Source: Mermis nigrescens
Lineage: Eukaryota > Nematoda > Enoplea > Mermithida > Mermithidae
Reading direction: 5' to 3'
Assembly (NCBI GenBank): GCA_036768485.1
Contig: JAVLUZ010000271.1
Span: 4,260,309 to 4,324,308 of the forward strand
DNA: 64,000 nucleotides
The notes below the pieces were generated by a model. The model worked only from the letters and a program-made list of their open reading frames with translations, searched no databases and was not told the DNA's origin. Each line of letters starts with the position of its first letter. The stretch's first letter is position 1. Positions 11,530 through 22,710 of the stretch are shown in pieces. A program made the translations under genes and the position numbers.

Positions 11530-13440
11530 ATCTGCTAGAAATTCTCGGAAGAATGATAAACTTTCGGCACGTACTATCGTTTTTTCGCTGTAGAATAGCT
11601 TTTGTCAAAGTTTCTAGCTGTCTCCAAGTACCGCCCAACAGCTATAACAAAACACTTCTGTATTTCGCTTTTGGATTTGAAAGATAAAGAAATTCAATTT
11701 ATCTTTTTACAATTTTTTTTCACTTCAACCCGTGGTGTATAGAGCTCGTAAACTTTTGCTGTAACGTTATAATATATGGATTTTTAAGTTTTGGTCTGTC
11801 ACACGACTTTTCTAACTCAGTATTGCATTCAATTTAGTCTGTTTTTTTAATTGAAAGTGACTTAATTTTTAGAATGTTAGTGTAATGAGTGTAAGAAATA
11901 TAAGGATCAAAGACACATTCAGGTCGGGTTTTTGACTTGTTTATGGCTGCCAAACTCTTTATAAAGTATTCAAAAAATCTATCTGCGAAAATGTACTACG
12001 GCTCAAGGGCTACCTTTGGCGTAACTGCAAACTTTCTTACACTCAAGGAGAATTATATCCAGGAGTTCATACTTTACACTCTAGTGGATGGTGTAAAAAC
12101 TGGATTTTGTCTTATATTTTTCTGCCAACTTTTCCGCCTATAAGTCGAGACAGATTGTATAGAATTAAAAAAAGCTCTGTCTGATGGCCGGACCTCGCGC
12201 CAATTCGCGGTTAAAAACTAAATGTTGACTTATTTATGGAAGTAAAGTTCGAAATCATTACGATGGGCAAAAAACACGTTTTTTCTTCAATTTTGATTAG
12301 TAAATATCCCTGGAAGAAGTGAAGTTTTGCCTATTTAATTAATATGGAGAAAGATTTAGGCTTTTAGAGTTTACAGTGCGATGGAGGATAGGAAAATATG
12401 CATTTGCTACTTTTTAGTTCACCTCTTTCTCCGTTCATAAGACAGACAAGTCTAATAGCTTAAAAACATAGTACTTTTTAAGGGACATACACGTCACAGC
12501 AAATTGCGTTCATCTACATCAATATCGAGCATTTTCGAGACGTGTAAAGTCAAAACTTTATTGTTTCTAAGCATGCTTCTGTGTTGTTTTTCTGACAACT
12601 TCTCCGGCTATGAGTCTAGACATGACCTCAAGCCTACAAATATTCCAGGAATCGAACGTGATACACTAGTTGGGCGCCTTTGTGTACACTCAACAGTGGT
12701 TTAATGTTTTTTACATTTTATATTTATTTGTCATCAGGCTATTGTGAAGACTAATTTTTTCATAAGTGTTGATCGTAATATCACGTTAATGAATCTGACA
12801 AAAAATCTTCTCTATTATCTCTAGCTGTGTAAAGTTTACACTGCAAATTAATTTTAGTTCTAGAGCCTTGAGGATGCTGAATTTTTTCATAATGCTTGAC
12901 GCAACATTGTAACTACGAATCTGTCTGTTAGTTTTTTTTACCAAGCGCAGTTGTATGAAGTTTGCACTATTCATTTATTCTCAATTTGCAGTTTACACTA
13001 TAAATTGGTTGAACTTCCAGAGAGTATCGAAATGTGAAATTTTTCCGATGTTCCATTAGGTCAGGATTATGAATCTAATTGTTTATTCTTCAAACACAGT
13101 ATTTATGTAAAGTTTAGACAGAAGATTAAATTTAGTTTCGAGCACTGCAGAAGCTTAATTTTTTCGATATGTTAGTGGTAACGACATGATTACGGATCTA
13201 TCTGTATATTTTCTTTACACTCAGTAATTATGTTAAGCTTACACTAAAAATTAAATTTAGTTTGGTAGCGTTACAATAGCTTAATTAGTTCAAAGAAGTT
13301 CAATGTAATGTAAGGATTACGAACATGAGTGTAAGTCTTCTATGCAGCTGAGTAGTTCCATGAAGTTCAAGCTTAAGGTTGTCGTGTTTGGAAAAGATAA
13401 AAAAACTTCAAAACAGATCCTACTAATTCAAAGTAGGTTA
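11530..13440. repeat. Degenerate family G sequence
   Basis: Contains family G phrases ('ggagttcatactttacactctagtggatggtgta' at 12061-12093; GTGTAAAGTTTACACT words through 12820-13250) in mixed order. No coding evidence. Confidence 0.5.
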
Positions 13441-14106
13441 CTAGCTAAGAAAAATGCTCTGATGGAACAAAAAAGACATTCTTGAGGTTGTGAATTGTTA
13501 AGGATATAAATGGAGGGGACTAGGAAAAAGCTACCTACATATGTATGCGCCTAAAGTCGTTAAATCTGCTAAATATCAAATAATCTCTGTAAACTAAAAT
13601 GTTAACCTTTTGTAAATTTCTTGTAAGTTGCAGGGCTGACTTGCTCTGTATCATGATTGCGATTGAAAACTAACTGCATTTGTATTATTCAAAAGTGTTT
13701 TATTTTCTTATCATGAGCGTTATAGGAAGGAAACTTGGCGTACTCGTTTCCTGCTGCTTCGAAAAAAACAATTTCTTTGATTGTCTTGATTGTATAATAT
13801 TTGCTATTTCATTCAATGGGCTTGCAAAGTCTCGCCTAATTACTCCTTCTAATTTCCCGTAGCTACTGCGTAGCTAATTTGCTGCTTTTTCAATTATTTT
13901 TTTTCGGTTCAATAGTTCATTAAAATCTGCATGCTGCAGTATATTCTTCGATTTTTGCGTTTCTTAGAGAAAGCCTGATTTTTTAGCAGATTTTGCGACT
14001 TATGCACATACATAGGTAGCTTATTCCTAGTCCCCTCCTTTTACATACTCAATAATCGACAATCCCAAATATATTCGTCTATTTTGTTCCATCTGAGCAT
14101 TTTTGC
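13441..14106. mobile_element. Family A MITE, diverged copy
   Basis: Left end 'ctagctaagaaaaatgctct' with 'gatggaacaaaaaagacatt'; right end 'cctagtcccctccttttaca' to 'ttttgttccatctgagcatt'. Inverted termini match the better-preserved family A copies. The interior is homologous to the short copies at 41.1 and 54.2 kb. Confidence 0.75.
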
Positions 14107-14160
14107 TTGTATGTATGTTTGTATGTATGCATGTATGTATGCATGTATGTATGCATGTAG
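14107..14160. repeat. (TATG/TGCA)n microsatellite
   Basis: 'atgtatgcatgtatgtatgc' tract at the start of family C copy 2, mirroring the TATG tract before copy 1. Confidence 0.85.
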
Positions 14161-15392
14161 TTGCTTAACTCAAGTGACAGCGAATTTATAAATTTCATAA
14201 CCCTGCAACTCCGTCAATACTTAATTAACTTTCACGTTAACATTTACTGCACTTTTTATGTAATACGATACGATTAAAAATTTTTACTAGGCGAATCTAT
14301 TTTTATCCATTTCAGAATGTTATTATATTCGTCGGCTTATTTGTAGCTAAACTACGAGTAATGGTCATTTGTGAATCTATGACGCATGAATTGCTTATCG
14401 TAGGCTAAGTCGGCAGCCGATAAAAATTCATCTTCGCCTTTTCCTATGACTATGAAAAAGAAGATCTTAGATCATAAATGGACAGCAGTCAAATTCTGAT
14501 GACTGGATGGGGTAAAAGCGCCAAAAATAGCACCGAAAATACGGTCACGAGATCTATCAATTTTTGGGGTGTTATAGATTCCTAAGGATTCAGGCTCTAT
14601 CTTCTTCATCTGCCTTCGCACGAATTCTCGCTCTGATGCGCTAGATAACTCTCATATGTTCATATTTTAGGCGAAGGCCCTATGTTGCGGATGATAAAAA
14701 AATGTTGTCGGCTTAGCAATTGCAAATTGAGCGAGATAAGGGAATATTGCCCGAAGCTTACTTATCAAAAAGATTATTTGTTGAAAAAGAACAAAAAGCA
14801 ATCTTGAAATCGTTCACTAACTTATACTCATGCATTGTTTACTTATTACTTGACCTAATAAAAGCGATTCAATGAGGCGAATTAGCTCATAGCTCAAAAT
14901 CTCAAATCACATATCGCAAACTGTGTCCAAAATTAGCGAAATCAGTGAGTCATAAGTCAATAAACATCAAAAACATAGATTTGAGATTTATTTATAAAAT
15001 TGTACAAACAGGAACACAAAAAGCTTAAAATGTGCTTAAAAGCATGTGCTGATGCTACGCTAGAAAGAAGTGAAGTGATCAGATATACATTTTTAAAAAT
15101 CCGAAACATTTCTCTCATTAAATAGCATATTTTTCATATATAAATCAGCCAATTTAGGCACCAAAATCAAAATTTTAAATAAAATTCACATATATAAATC
15201 ATTGTATCGTTTTCTGACAACCTCAGAAATCTAAATTTCCCGCATTTATTGAATACTTTCAATAAAATGTTTTTAAAATAATAAGGTTTGAATTTTTCTT
15301 CGAATGAAATTTATACTAAAAATAATAAAATGAAGTACTAAGTCGCCACCCTGCTGGAAAATAGATCAGACCGTTAGAGGTAGAAGGTTACG
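14161..15392. repeat. Dispersed repeat family C, copy 2
   Basis: Starts 'ttgcttaactcaagtgacag' and aligns over about 1.2 kb with 2357-3690, with small deletions. No conserved frame. Confidence 0.7.
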
Positions 15393-15394
15393 GG

Positions 15395-15633
15395 TATAGG
15401 TGGACGGCACCAAAGCTCTGGGATGTGCAAAATTATTCAAGCGACTAAATATGACCATAAAAATGGTGGTTAGGCTAAAAACACCATTTTTATACGTTTT
15501 TCATCGAGCACTTTCCATTGGAATCAAAAAACTGAGAAAAAAAGAAAATTTAAAAAAATTGAATTCTGGGGAAAGGGTATTTTTGCTTTCGGGAGTGCAT
15601 ACCCCCTAACCCATCTACGCCCAGGTGTGATCC
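15395..15633 (+). repeat. Dispersed repeat family B, copy 4
   Basis: 'tataggtggacggcaccaaa' start, 'ttggaatcaaaaaactgaga' middle, 'acgcccaggtgtga' end. Confidence 0.8.
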
Positions 15634-15711
15634 CATCCCCCTGTTATATGTCTGGGCATGTTATTCATGAACTTCTCTGATTATCAAATATTGTTGATAA
15701 AAAGATGAGTA

Positions 15712-16554
15712 CTAGCAAGGAAAAATGCTCCAATGAATCAAAAAAGGACGAATATACTTGGTAGCACGCATTATTGATGATATAAATGATGAGGACTAGG
15801 AAAAGTCATCTCTGTATGAAAAAATCATAAGAATATGCTAGACAATTAGACTTTTTCTAAATAATGCAAAAATTAAAATATCTTCCGCGGCCTCTGAAAA
15901 AGATGGTGTAAAACCTTTTTTGCTAGATTGATGTGTTATAAACAGTCAATTTACCGCTGATCAACATCGCAGTTTTTTGACGATATGTGACCAATATTTA
16001 ATAATAATTAATAAGGAATTAACGAATTATGGAACTCGCATCTTATATGTTATATAATGGTAATTTTCTTCTCGTTTCTTTGTCGTTATTTTGATTTCTA
16101 TTCAGATTTGCCGTCCGTTATCATGCATTGTTGTCTAATTTGCTCGTAATTCTTATTGCCTTTCTCATTATTCTTTTTTCATTTATACATTTAAGTGTTA
16201 ATTAAATATTCTTTATGCGTCTGTTTAGTCCTTGTCAGAATTAGCGCCGTGCTGCTTCATTAAATTTGCTTGTAAGTAAAGTAAATAAACCGCAAGATTC
16301 GTCTTTTTTAACTTTAAAGTTATCACTTCTATTTGTATAATATACAGTTTGTGCTTTTCCTCAGTAGGCCGCAGAATATTCTTCGATTTTTTGCATTGAT
16401 TAGAGAAAGTCAAATTTTTCATCATATTCTTACGATTTTGCATGCATAGGTGACTTTTTCCTGGTTCGTATATTTTGTTTGCTTATTAATGCGTGTTTCC
16501 ATGTGCGTGTATATTCGTCCTTATTTCTTCTTTCGAAGCATTTTTTCTTGCTAG
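15712..16554. mobile_element. Family A MITE, runs into the assembly gap
   Basis: Left terminus 'ctagcaaggaaaaatgctcc' after 'gta'; right inverted terminus from 'aggccgcagaatattcttcg' to 'cattttttcttgctag', which abuts the Ns. The expected TA after the right end is hidden by the gap. Non-coding. Confidence 0.75.
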
Positions 16555-16654
16555 NNNNNNNNNNNNNNNNNNNNNNNNNNNNNNNNNNNNNNNNNNNNNN
16601 NNNNNNNNNNNNNNNNNNNNNNNNNNNNNNNNNNNNNNNNNNNNNNNNNNNNNN
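16555..16654. other. Assembly gap, 100 N
   Basis: Exactly 100 Ns, a conventional placeholder for a gap of unknown size. Order across it is not proven by sequence. Frames reported through it are artefacts. Confidence 0.99.
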
Positions 16655-16674
16655 TTTTACATAATGGTACCGTT

Positions 16675-16835
16675 TTCTGAAGGTCTAGGAAGTGACGAAG
16701 GACCAGGAAGTCACGAAGGACCAGGAAGTCACAGGACCAAAAAGTCATATTTATATATGCTCAATCCTTTTGTGATCAAGTTCAGTTGCATAATGTGTCT
16801 AAGAAAGGACCAGGAAGTCAAATGTATAAGTTTTC
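16675..16835. repeat. Short minisatellite, GAAGGACCAGGAAGTCAC type
   Basis: Three to four copies of 'gaaggaccaggaagtcac', plus a separated copy at 16805-16820. Confidence 0.75.
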
Positions 16836-16869
16836 AGCAGCAAATAGCCATATGGTTGAGTAGTTATAC

Positions 16870-17130
16870 CTTGCGCCCAGCAAATGCTATAACATAACGA
16901 TGGTTAAGGATAGGCAATTCTTGAGGATAGGCAATATTTAAGCATAAGCTAACGCAGTAACAAATATAATGATTAAGCGTAGGCAAGGGGTTAGGGCCGT
17001 GCTCCCTGGGATAGGGGTCAAGGCGCAATGTTTAAGGCTAGGCAGTGTTAAACGATAGGCAATATCTAGGATAGACAATGGTTAAGGATAAGCAATGATT
17101 AAGCATAGACTAATGATATAACATATGAGG
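16870..17130. repeat. Degenerate tandem repeat, GGATAGGCAATG type
   Basis: Many copies of 'ttaaggataggcaatg' and variants at irregular spacing. Confidence 0.65.
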
Positions 17131-17189
17131 GTTTAGTTGTGGAGTTGAAGGGTCGAAATTAGCACAGTGCTAGCTTAGGCTTAAGATTA

Positions 17190-17915
17190 CACTTAGAAAG
17201 AAAGTATAAGTGCGCAGTTTGGAAAAGTATGCAGAGTTTCAAAAAAGTGAGCAGAGTTTGGGAAAAGTGTGCAGAGTTTAGAAAAAGTGTGCAGAGTTTC
17301 GTAAAAGTGTTCAGAGTTTCGTAAAAAGTGTGCGAGGTTTCAAAAAAGTGTGCAGAGTTTGGAAAAAAATGTGTAGAGTTTCGGAAAAGTGTGCAAAGTT
17401 TTGGAAAAAGTGTGCAGCGTTTCGGAAATGTGTGCAGACTTGAAACATTATTTACACGTTATAACATGGGAAGTGTGCAGAGTTTGGAAAAAAGTGTGCA
17501 GAGTTTAGAACAAAGTGTGCTGAGTTTCGAAAAAGTGTGCAGAGTTTGGGGAAAAGTGTGCAGAATTTTGGAAAAAGGGTGTGCAGACTTTGGAACATTA
17601 TTTACACATTACAACATAGGAAGTGTGCAGAGTTTAAAAAAGTGTGCAGAGTTTAGAAGAAAGTGTGCAGAGTTCCGGAAAAGGATGCAGATTTAGGAAA
17701 AAGTTTGCAGAGTTTGGAAAAAGTGTTCAGAGTTTGGAAAAAGTGTGCAGGGTTTGGAAAAAGTGTGCAGAGTTTCAAAAACAGTTTGCACAGTTTAGAA
17801 AAAAGTGTGCAGAGTTTCATAAAAAAGTGCAGAGTTTGGAAACAAGTGTGCAGAGTTTTGATAAAAGTGTGCGGAGTGTGGAAAAAAGTGTGCAGAGTTT
17901 GGAAAATACCCAGAA
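17190..17915 (+). repeat. About 20-bp minisatellite, GTGTGCAGAGTTTGGAAAAA
   Basis: Over 30 imperfect copies of 'gtgtgcagagtttggaaaaa', interrupted twice by 'aacattatttacacattaca'-type spacers near 17440 and 17600. Repetitive frames through it are not genes. It shares the AGTTTGGAA core with the minisatellites at 18.7, 28.7 and 63.5 kb. Confidence 0.9.
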
Positions 17916-18308
17916 TATTAAAACATATCTTGAAATTATTAAAAAGTCATTAGTTATCAGCCAACTCTTGTATAATAGAGATATATAGTGTAAGTGGGTG
18001 GCCCGAGTACAGCAATCCATGTAGGGCTAAGAGCGACACCCAAGAATGATATGGTCAAAAAATCTTTTTGCTTTGACATAGTCTATTAAATAAATTATAC
18101 TGGTATATTAGATTTAACAATTTGACGTGAACATGTGTCCGAAATACAAACACAAGAATAAGCATTTTGATACTATTATTAACTTGAGTATTTATCCGTA
18201 AATATAGGGTAGCCAACAAGGGTAGCGTGGCTGTCAAAATAATTTGATCAGTCAGCAAATTTTCATAGAAATAGATATTATGCGCACACTTGCTTGCTAT
18301 ACAACCAT
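17916..18308. other. Intergenic, nothing recognised
   Basis: AT-rich, no repeat or frame of note. Confidence 0.5.
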
Positions 18309-18577
18309 AAGTGGGCAGCAAGAAAATTCTGGGAGAGAGGGCTGGAAGATTTTTGGAAGGTCAAAAAATGACCTTTAAAATGGTGGTATGGCGAAAAAAC
18401 ACCATTTTTCGACGTTTCTCATCGAGCACTATTTATTGGCATCAAAAAATTGTGAAAAAAACGAAAAAAATTCGAATTCTGGGGGAGTATCTAGATTTCT
18501 AGGGAGAGGAGGTATTTTGGTTTCTGGGGCTGCATACCCCAAAACCTCCCCTCTCCTCCCCCGCCCAGGTGTGTACA
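18309..18577 (+). repeat. Dispersed repeat family B, copy 5
   Basis: 'ataagtgggcagcaagaaaa' start, 'accatttttcgacgtttctc' middle, 'ccgcccaggtgtgta' end. Confidence 0.8.
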
Positions 18578-18671
18578 CAACTGTCCTGGCTTGCTTGGCC
18601 ATCACATTCATTATTGCAACCCTCAATACATGCAGGAAAATATTGCATACAGTAGACAAAGTCTGTTGAAT

Positions 18672-19280
18672 TTAAAAGAGTGCTTGTAAAGTTTGAGGAA
18701 AGTTAGTAAAGTTTGGAACATTTTTTGTAAAATTTAGAACATTTTGTGTAAAGTTTGGAACATTTCTTGTAATGTTTGCAACATTTTTGTATGGTTTGGA
18801 ACATTTTTTGTAAAGTTTGGAACATTTTTTGTAAAGTTTGGAACCTTTCTTGTAATGTTTGGAACATTTTTTGTAAGGTTTGGAACATTTTTTGTAAAGT
18901 TTGGAACATTTTTGTAAAATCTGGAACATTTTTTATAAAGTTTGGAATACGTTTTTTGTAAAGTTTAAAACATTTTTTGTAAGTCTGGAACATTTTTGTA
19001 AAGTTTGGAACATTTCTTGTAATGTTTGGAACAATTTTTGAAAGGTTTGGAACATTTTTTGTAAAGTTTGGAACATGTTTTGTAAAGTTTGAAACATTTT
19101 TCGTAAAGTTTGGAATACATTTTTTGTAAAGTTGGGAACATTTTTGTAAGTTTGGAACATTTTTTGTAAAGTTTGGAACATTTTGTAAAGTTGGAAACAT
19201 TTTTTGTACGTTTGGAACATTTTTTGTACACTTTGGAACATTCCTTGTAAGGTTTGAAACATTTTGTGTAAAGTTCAGAG
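18672..19280 (-). repeat. About 20-bp minisatellite, GTAAAGTTTGGAACATTTTT
   Basis: About 30 copies of 'gtaaagtttggaacattttt'. The minus strand gives a 222-codon Asn/Phe/Gln-rich frame that is a by-product of the period. It forms the outer edge of the large inverted repeat at 19.28-21.26 kb. The same unit occurs inside the Polinton at 28.69-28.87 kb and at 63.46-63.72 kb. Confidence 0.92.
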
Positions 19281-19800
19281 CAAAGCTTGTAAAAGTCAAA
19301 ATAAAGTTATATAAATATTCAGATATTAGAATTTGGCCACATTTGAAGGAATATATCTGCCCATATTGCATTCAAAAATCCTTGCTTTTATTTCCTAAGT
19401 TAATACAGCAAGTTGCAGAGATAAAGCATAATACATGTACACTGTTACGCATATGTACAGAAATTTATATTTGTGAGGCTACATTATCTGCCTTGCTGGT
19501 TAGGTGTAAGCATGGCAAACAGCTAGCGCAGTGTGCGCTAAAAATTCTGCTTGTTTATTGATAATGAGCATGACAAACCTAACCAAAGCACACACAAATA
19601 GCCAGAAATACACAAGACTATTCAAATTCCACACTACATTGGGAAAGTTTGTGCTGCAAGACTTAGCTTACTTGTACTAAAATGGATAACATTAACTGAG
19701 CAATTTAGCAGCATGACAAGCATCAGCTGCATGCTTTTGTATGTATTGTTAAAATATCATCTCAGTACTGCAAATCCTGATATTTGGCAGCAATATATCA
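19281..19800 (+). repeat. Left arm of a large inverted repeat
   Basis: Runs from 'aagtcaaaataaagttatat' to 'cagtactgcaaatcctgata' and matches the reverse complement of 20757-21260 at roughly 85-90% by eye. It encloses a short frame with no recognised domain. Confidence 0.85.
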
Positions 19801-20756
19801 AGGTGCTTTCACCCGGACTTACACAAAGTGCTGTACCTTTAGACCAGTGCAGAGGGTGTCCCACCCGCATTTTGGAAGACATTAACTTGCAACCTACAGC
19901 ATGGTTGAGACTATACAGAGCTATAGGCATCAAAACTGTAAGATACCAAAAATCATTAGCCTAGAACAGGAATGCACATTTTCAATATTTAAATAACATC
20001 AAAGACATAAAAAACATTAGTGAGCCACATTAAAATTGAGGCATTGATCCGACTATCTGCTGCAAAGCACCCGGCATATGAAACAGCAACAATTAATTTA
20101 CAGCTTGTTATGCCCTATCATGTGCATTGATTGTTAACACAGTAAGTCCTCAAACGTCTTTGTCTATTTGGCCAAATGTGAACCATTAATTCAGCAAAAG
20201 CTTCATATAAATACATCAAATTGTTTCAATCTAATCCCTAAACCAACAAAACACAACCATATTACCAATCTAGCTTACTTTCTATAAATATGTTGCAAAA
20301 ATTCATTAAAAGATTATATTATTTTATTAATTTCAGTTTTACAGACCCTGGCTAGAAAGCAGACCAGCACATCTCTACTTCTCTCCTCTGATGTTTTGTT
20401 TCACTGACTAACATAATGCCATTTTTACATGTATTCTGCACATAAATGCTTGACTACAGTATTTTTAAGCACCGCTGGAGAAGCTTATCTTCTATAGGGG
20501 TAGGGAAATCTCCCTACCCCAGGAAGCCAACACTGTTGAATGATTTTATCGACACCAAGTAGTACATTTCTGTATGAATTTAACAAACTATCACACCAAG
20601 TAGTATATAAGTTTTGTTTTTACCTATAAAATTCCTAGAATGAACTTAAAATAATTTTAAAAGATGACAAAACTAGTCAGAACTAGACAAAAAAGAATTA
20701 CAGTTATCTGCACTTTAAGATTTTGTATAGCCAAAACTGTAAATTAGTGTCTTCAA
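19801..20756. other. Loop of the large inverted repeat; holds a perfect hairpin
   Basis: Unique AT-rich sequence. The 83-codon frame at 19713-19964 continues from the arm but matches nothing I know. The hairpin is at 20497-20520. Confidence 0.6.
20497..20520. other. Perfect GC-rich hairpin
   Basis: GGGGTAGGGA and TCCCTACCCC are exact reverse complements around an AATC loop: a 10-bp stem, GC-rich against a strongly AT-rich background. Confidence 0.85.
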
Positions 20757-21260
20757 ATATCAGGATTTGCAGTACTGAGGTGATATTTTTACACGATAGA
20801 CAAAAGCATGCAGCTGATGCTTGTCATGCTGCTAAATTGCTCAATTAATGTTGCACGTTTTAATACAAGTAAGCTAACTCTTTCAGCACACACTTTCCCA
20901 ATAAAATGTGGAATTTGAATACTATTGTGTATTTCTGGTATATTTGAGTGTGCTTTGGCTAGGTTTGTCATGCTCATTATCAATGAACAAGCAAAATTTT
21001 AAGCGCACAGTGCAATGCTAGCTGTTTGTCATGCTTACACATACCCAGCAGGGCAGATAATGCAGCCTCACAAATACAAATTTCTCTACATGTGTTTAAA
21101 AGTGTATGTGTATTATGCTTTATCTCTGCAACTTGCCGTATTAACAGGCAATAAAAGCAAGGATTTTTGAATGCAATATGGGCAGATATATTCCTTTAAA
21201 TATGGCCAAATTCGGATATGTGAACATCTATATAACTTTATCTTGACTTTGACAACCTTT
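20757..21260 (-). repeat. Right arm of the large inverted repeat
   Basis: Begins 'atatcaggatttgcagtact', the reverse complement of the left arm's inner edge, and ends 'gacaacctttgttctgaact' next to a short TTCCAAACTTTACAAA array. Confidence 0.85.
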
Positions 21261-21261
21261 G

Positions 21262-21370
21262 TTCTGAACTTTACAAGAAATACTCCAACTTTTGCAAGAC
21301 ATGTTCCAAACTTTAAAAAATGTTCCAAATTTCACAAAGAATGCTCCAAGCATTACAAAAAATGTTATAC
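21262..21370 (+). repeat. Short, diverged end of the 20-bp minisatellite
   Basis: Four to five degenerate units such as 'gttccaaactttaaaaaatg', inverted relative to 18672-19280, completing the symmetry of the 18.7-21.4 kb structure. Confidence 0.75.
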
Positions 21371-21400
21371 TCGAAACAAATTCAAAAAAAATACTATATA

Positions 21401-21994
21401 CAGGGTGGGCCAAAAAGGCTACATCCCAATTCAACAGGTCATAACTTAAGCTGTTATGAACATGAGACGGTAGAACTGGCAACATTAGATAGATAAAAGT
21501 GCCTTCTTTCGAATTGTGTAAAAAACTTTGGTCAGATATCAATGCTCCGAGCGCTACGGCAATTAGTTTACACCCTATTTTGATATTGTTTAAAGGCCAA
21601 TAGCGTCATTGGTCCTGCCATCTATTTGTGCATCCCATTTTCACGATATCCTGAAATTTTTGCACTCAGTAAGAAGCGTATCCACTCTGGGGCTTTAAAA
21701 AATGTGCTACCTAATTTTTGTGAAGGTATTTATTATCAAACAGGTCAAAAAAGGCTTCCTACATACACAGTAATGTGATACAATGCAGAAACTCCTGAGG
21801 TTAGAACAATATCAAAGTGAGGTGTAAACAAATAGCCGTAGTGCACGAAATGCTGGCAGCTGGCCAAAATTTTGTACACGATTCGAAAGAAGACACTTTT
21901 ATCTATCTAATGTTGCCAGTTTTAACGTCTCATGTTCAGATCAGCCGAAGTTATGTCCTGTTGAATTGAAATGTGCTTTTTTTGGCCCACCCTG
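21401..21994. mobile_element. MITE with CAGGGTGGGCC termini, TA-flanked
   Basis: Termini 'cagggtgggccaaaaaggct' and 'tttttttggcccaccctg' are inverted, with about 120 bp of matching subterminal sequence ('acattagatagataaaagtg' / 'cacttttatctatctaatgt'), flanked by TA on both sides. That fits a Tc1/mariner-type non-autonomous element of about 0.6 kb. No transposase frame. Confidence 0.85.
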
Positions 21995-22190
<196 letters not shown>

Positions 22191-22462
22191 TACTTGGGAT
22201 TGTGAATTATCGAGGATGTAAAAGGAGGGAGTTGGAAAATCTCCTATGTTATATGCCAAAAATCGCAAAATATGTTAAAAATTAGACTTTCTCTAAACAA
22301 TGCAAAAAGTCAAATTATATTCTGCGGTCTCTGAAAAAACGTATTATTTTAAAATAATTTTTCTGATTGAGATAATATCTTAAAAGCATATTACGTAATG
22401 CAACTTTTTGCAGACTTCATTCAACTTTGAGTTGCTTAATAATGTGACTGAAAGTGAAATGC
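22191..22462. mobile_element. Family A MITE, left part (split by the Polinton)
   Basis: 'acttgggattgtgaattatc', 'gatgtaaaaggagggagttg' and 'tctctaaacaatgcaaaaag' match the left terminus of other family A copies. It continues at 34068 after the Polinton. The last five bases, AATGC, are the target duplication. Confidence 0.85.
22458..22462. repeat. Polinton target-site duplication, left (AATGC)
   Basis: AATGC directly before the left terminus AGTAGTAAGG; repeated at 34068-34072. Polintons usually give 6 bp; I can match 5. Confidence 0.8.
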
Positions 22463-22702
22463 AGTAGTAAGGAGACCCCCCCGCGCGCATTTTGGGGGCG
22501 CCACACGTTATAACATAGGACGATTTTCCCGAGCTTTTCTACTTGGGGGCGCCATGCGGGTGACCGCCTTCGGCTACCCCCGCGAAAAGAAAAAAGAGTG
22601 GGTTAGTGGGAATCGAACCGCGAACAAAGCGGATTACAGTCCAACGCATAACCACATGCGCGATCTAAGTTGTTTTTAAAAAGTTAAAGTTATTAATAAG
22701 CC
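22463..22702 (+). repeat. Polinton terminal inverted repeat, left
   Basis: About 240 bp from AGTAGTAAGG to 'aaagttattaataagcc', matching the reverse complement of the right end. GC-rich outer half with CGCGCGCATTTTGGGGGCG. The minor capsid gene stops only 9 bp inside its inner edge. Confidence 0.93.
22598..22664 (-). ncRNA. tRNA-Tyr-like sequence in left inverted repeat
   Basis: Read on the minus strand: a D-arm-like hairpin CGCAT-GTGGTT-ATGCG, an anticodon-like loop GGACTGTAATCC (GTA in the Tyr anticodon position) and GGTTCGATTCC, a perfect match to the Pol III B-box consensus. The T stem and acceptor stem do not pair properly, so this is a tRNA-derived promoter or relic and not a working tRNA. 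It points outward, towards the element's left end. Confidence 0.6.
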
Positions 22703-22710
22703 GGATGAGT

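Noticed and set aside
16479..16897. Frames crossing the N block
   Set aside because: Translated Ns; no evidence of continuity across the gap.
17328..17988. Repetitive SVQSLEKSVQS-like frames
   Set aside because: Produced by the GTGTGCAGAGTTTGGAAAAA tandem array; overlapping frames show the same periodicity.
18703..19371. 222-codon minus frame, the longest outside the Polinton
   Set aside because: The 20-bp minisatellite lacks stops in this frame; its composition is dictated by the repeat unit.
22598..22664. A functional tRNA-Tyr gene
   Set aside because: The B box and an anticodon-like loop are good, but the T stem and acceptor stem do not pair; annotated as tRNA-like only.
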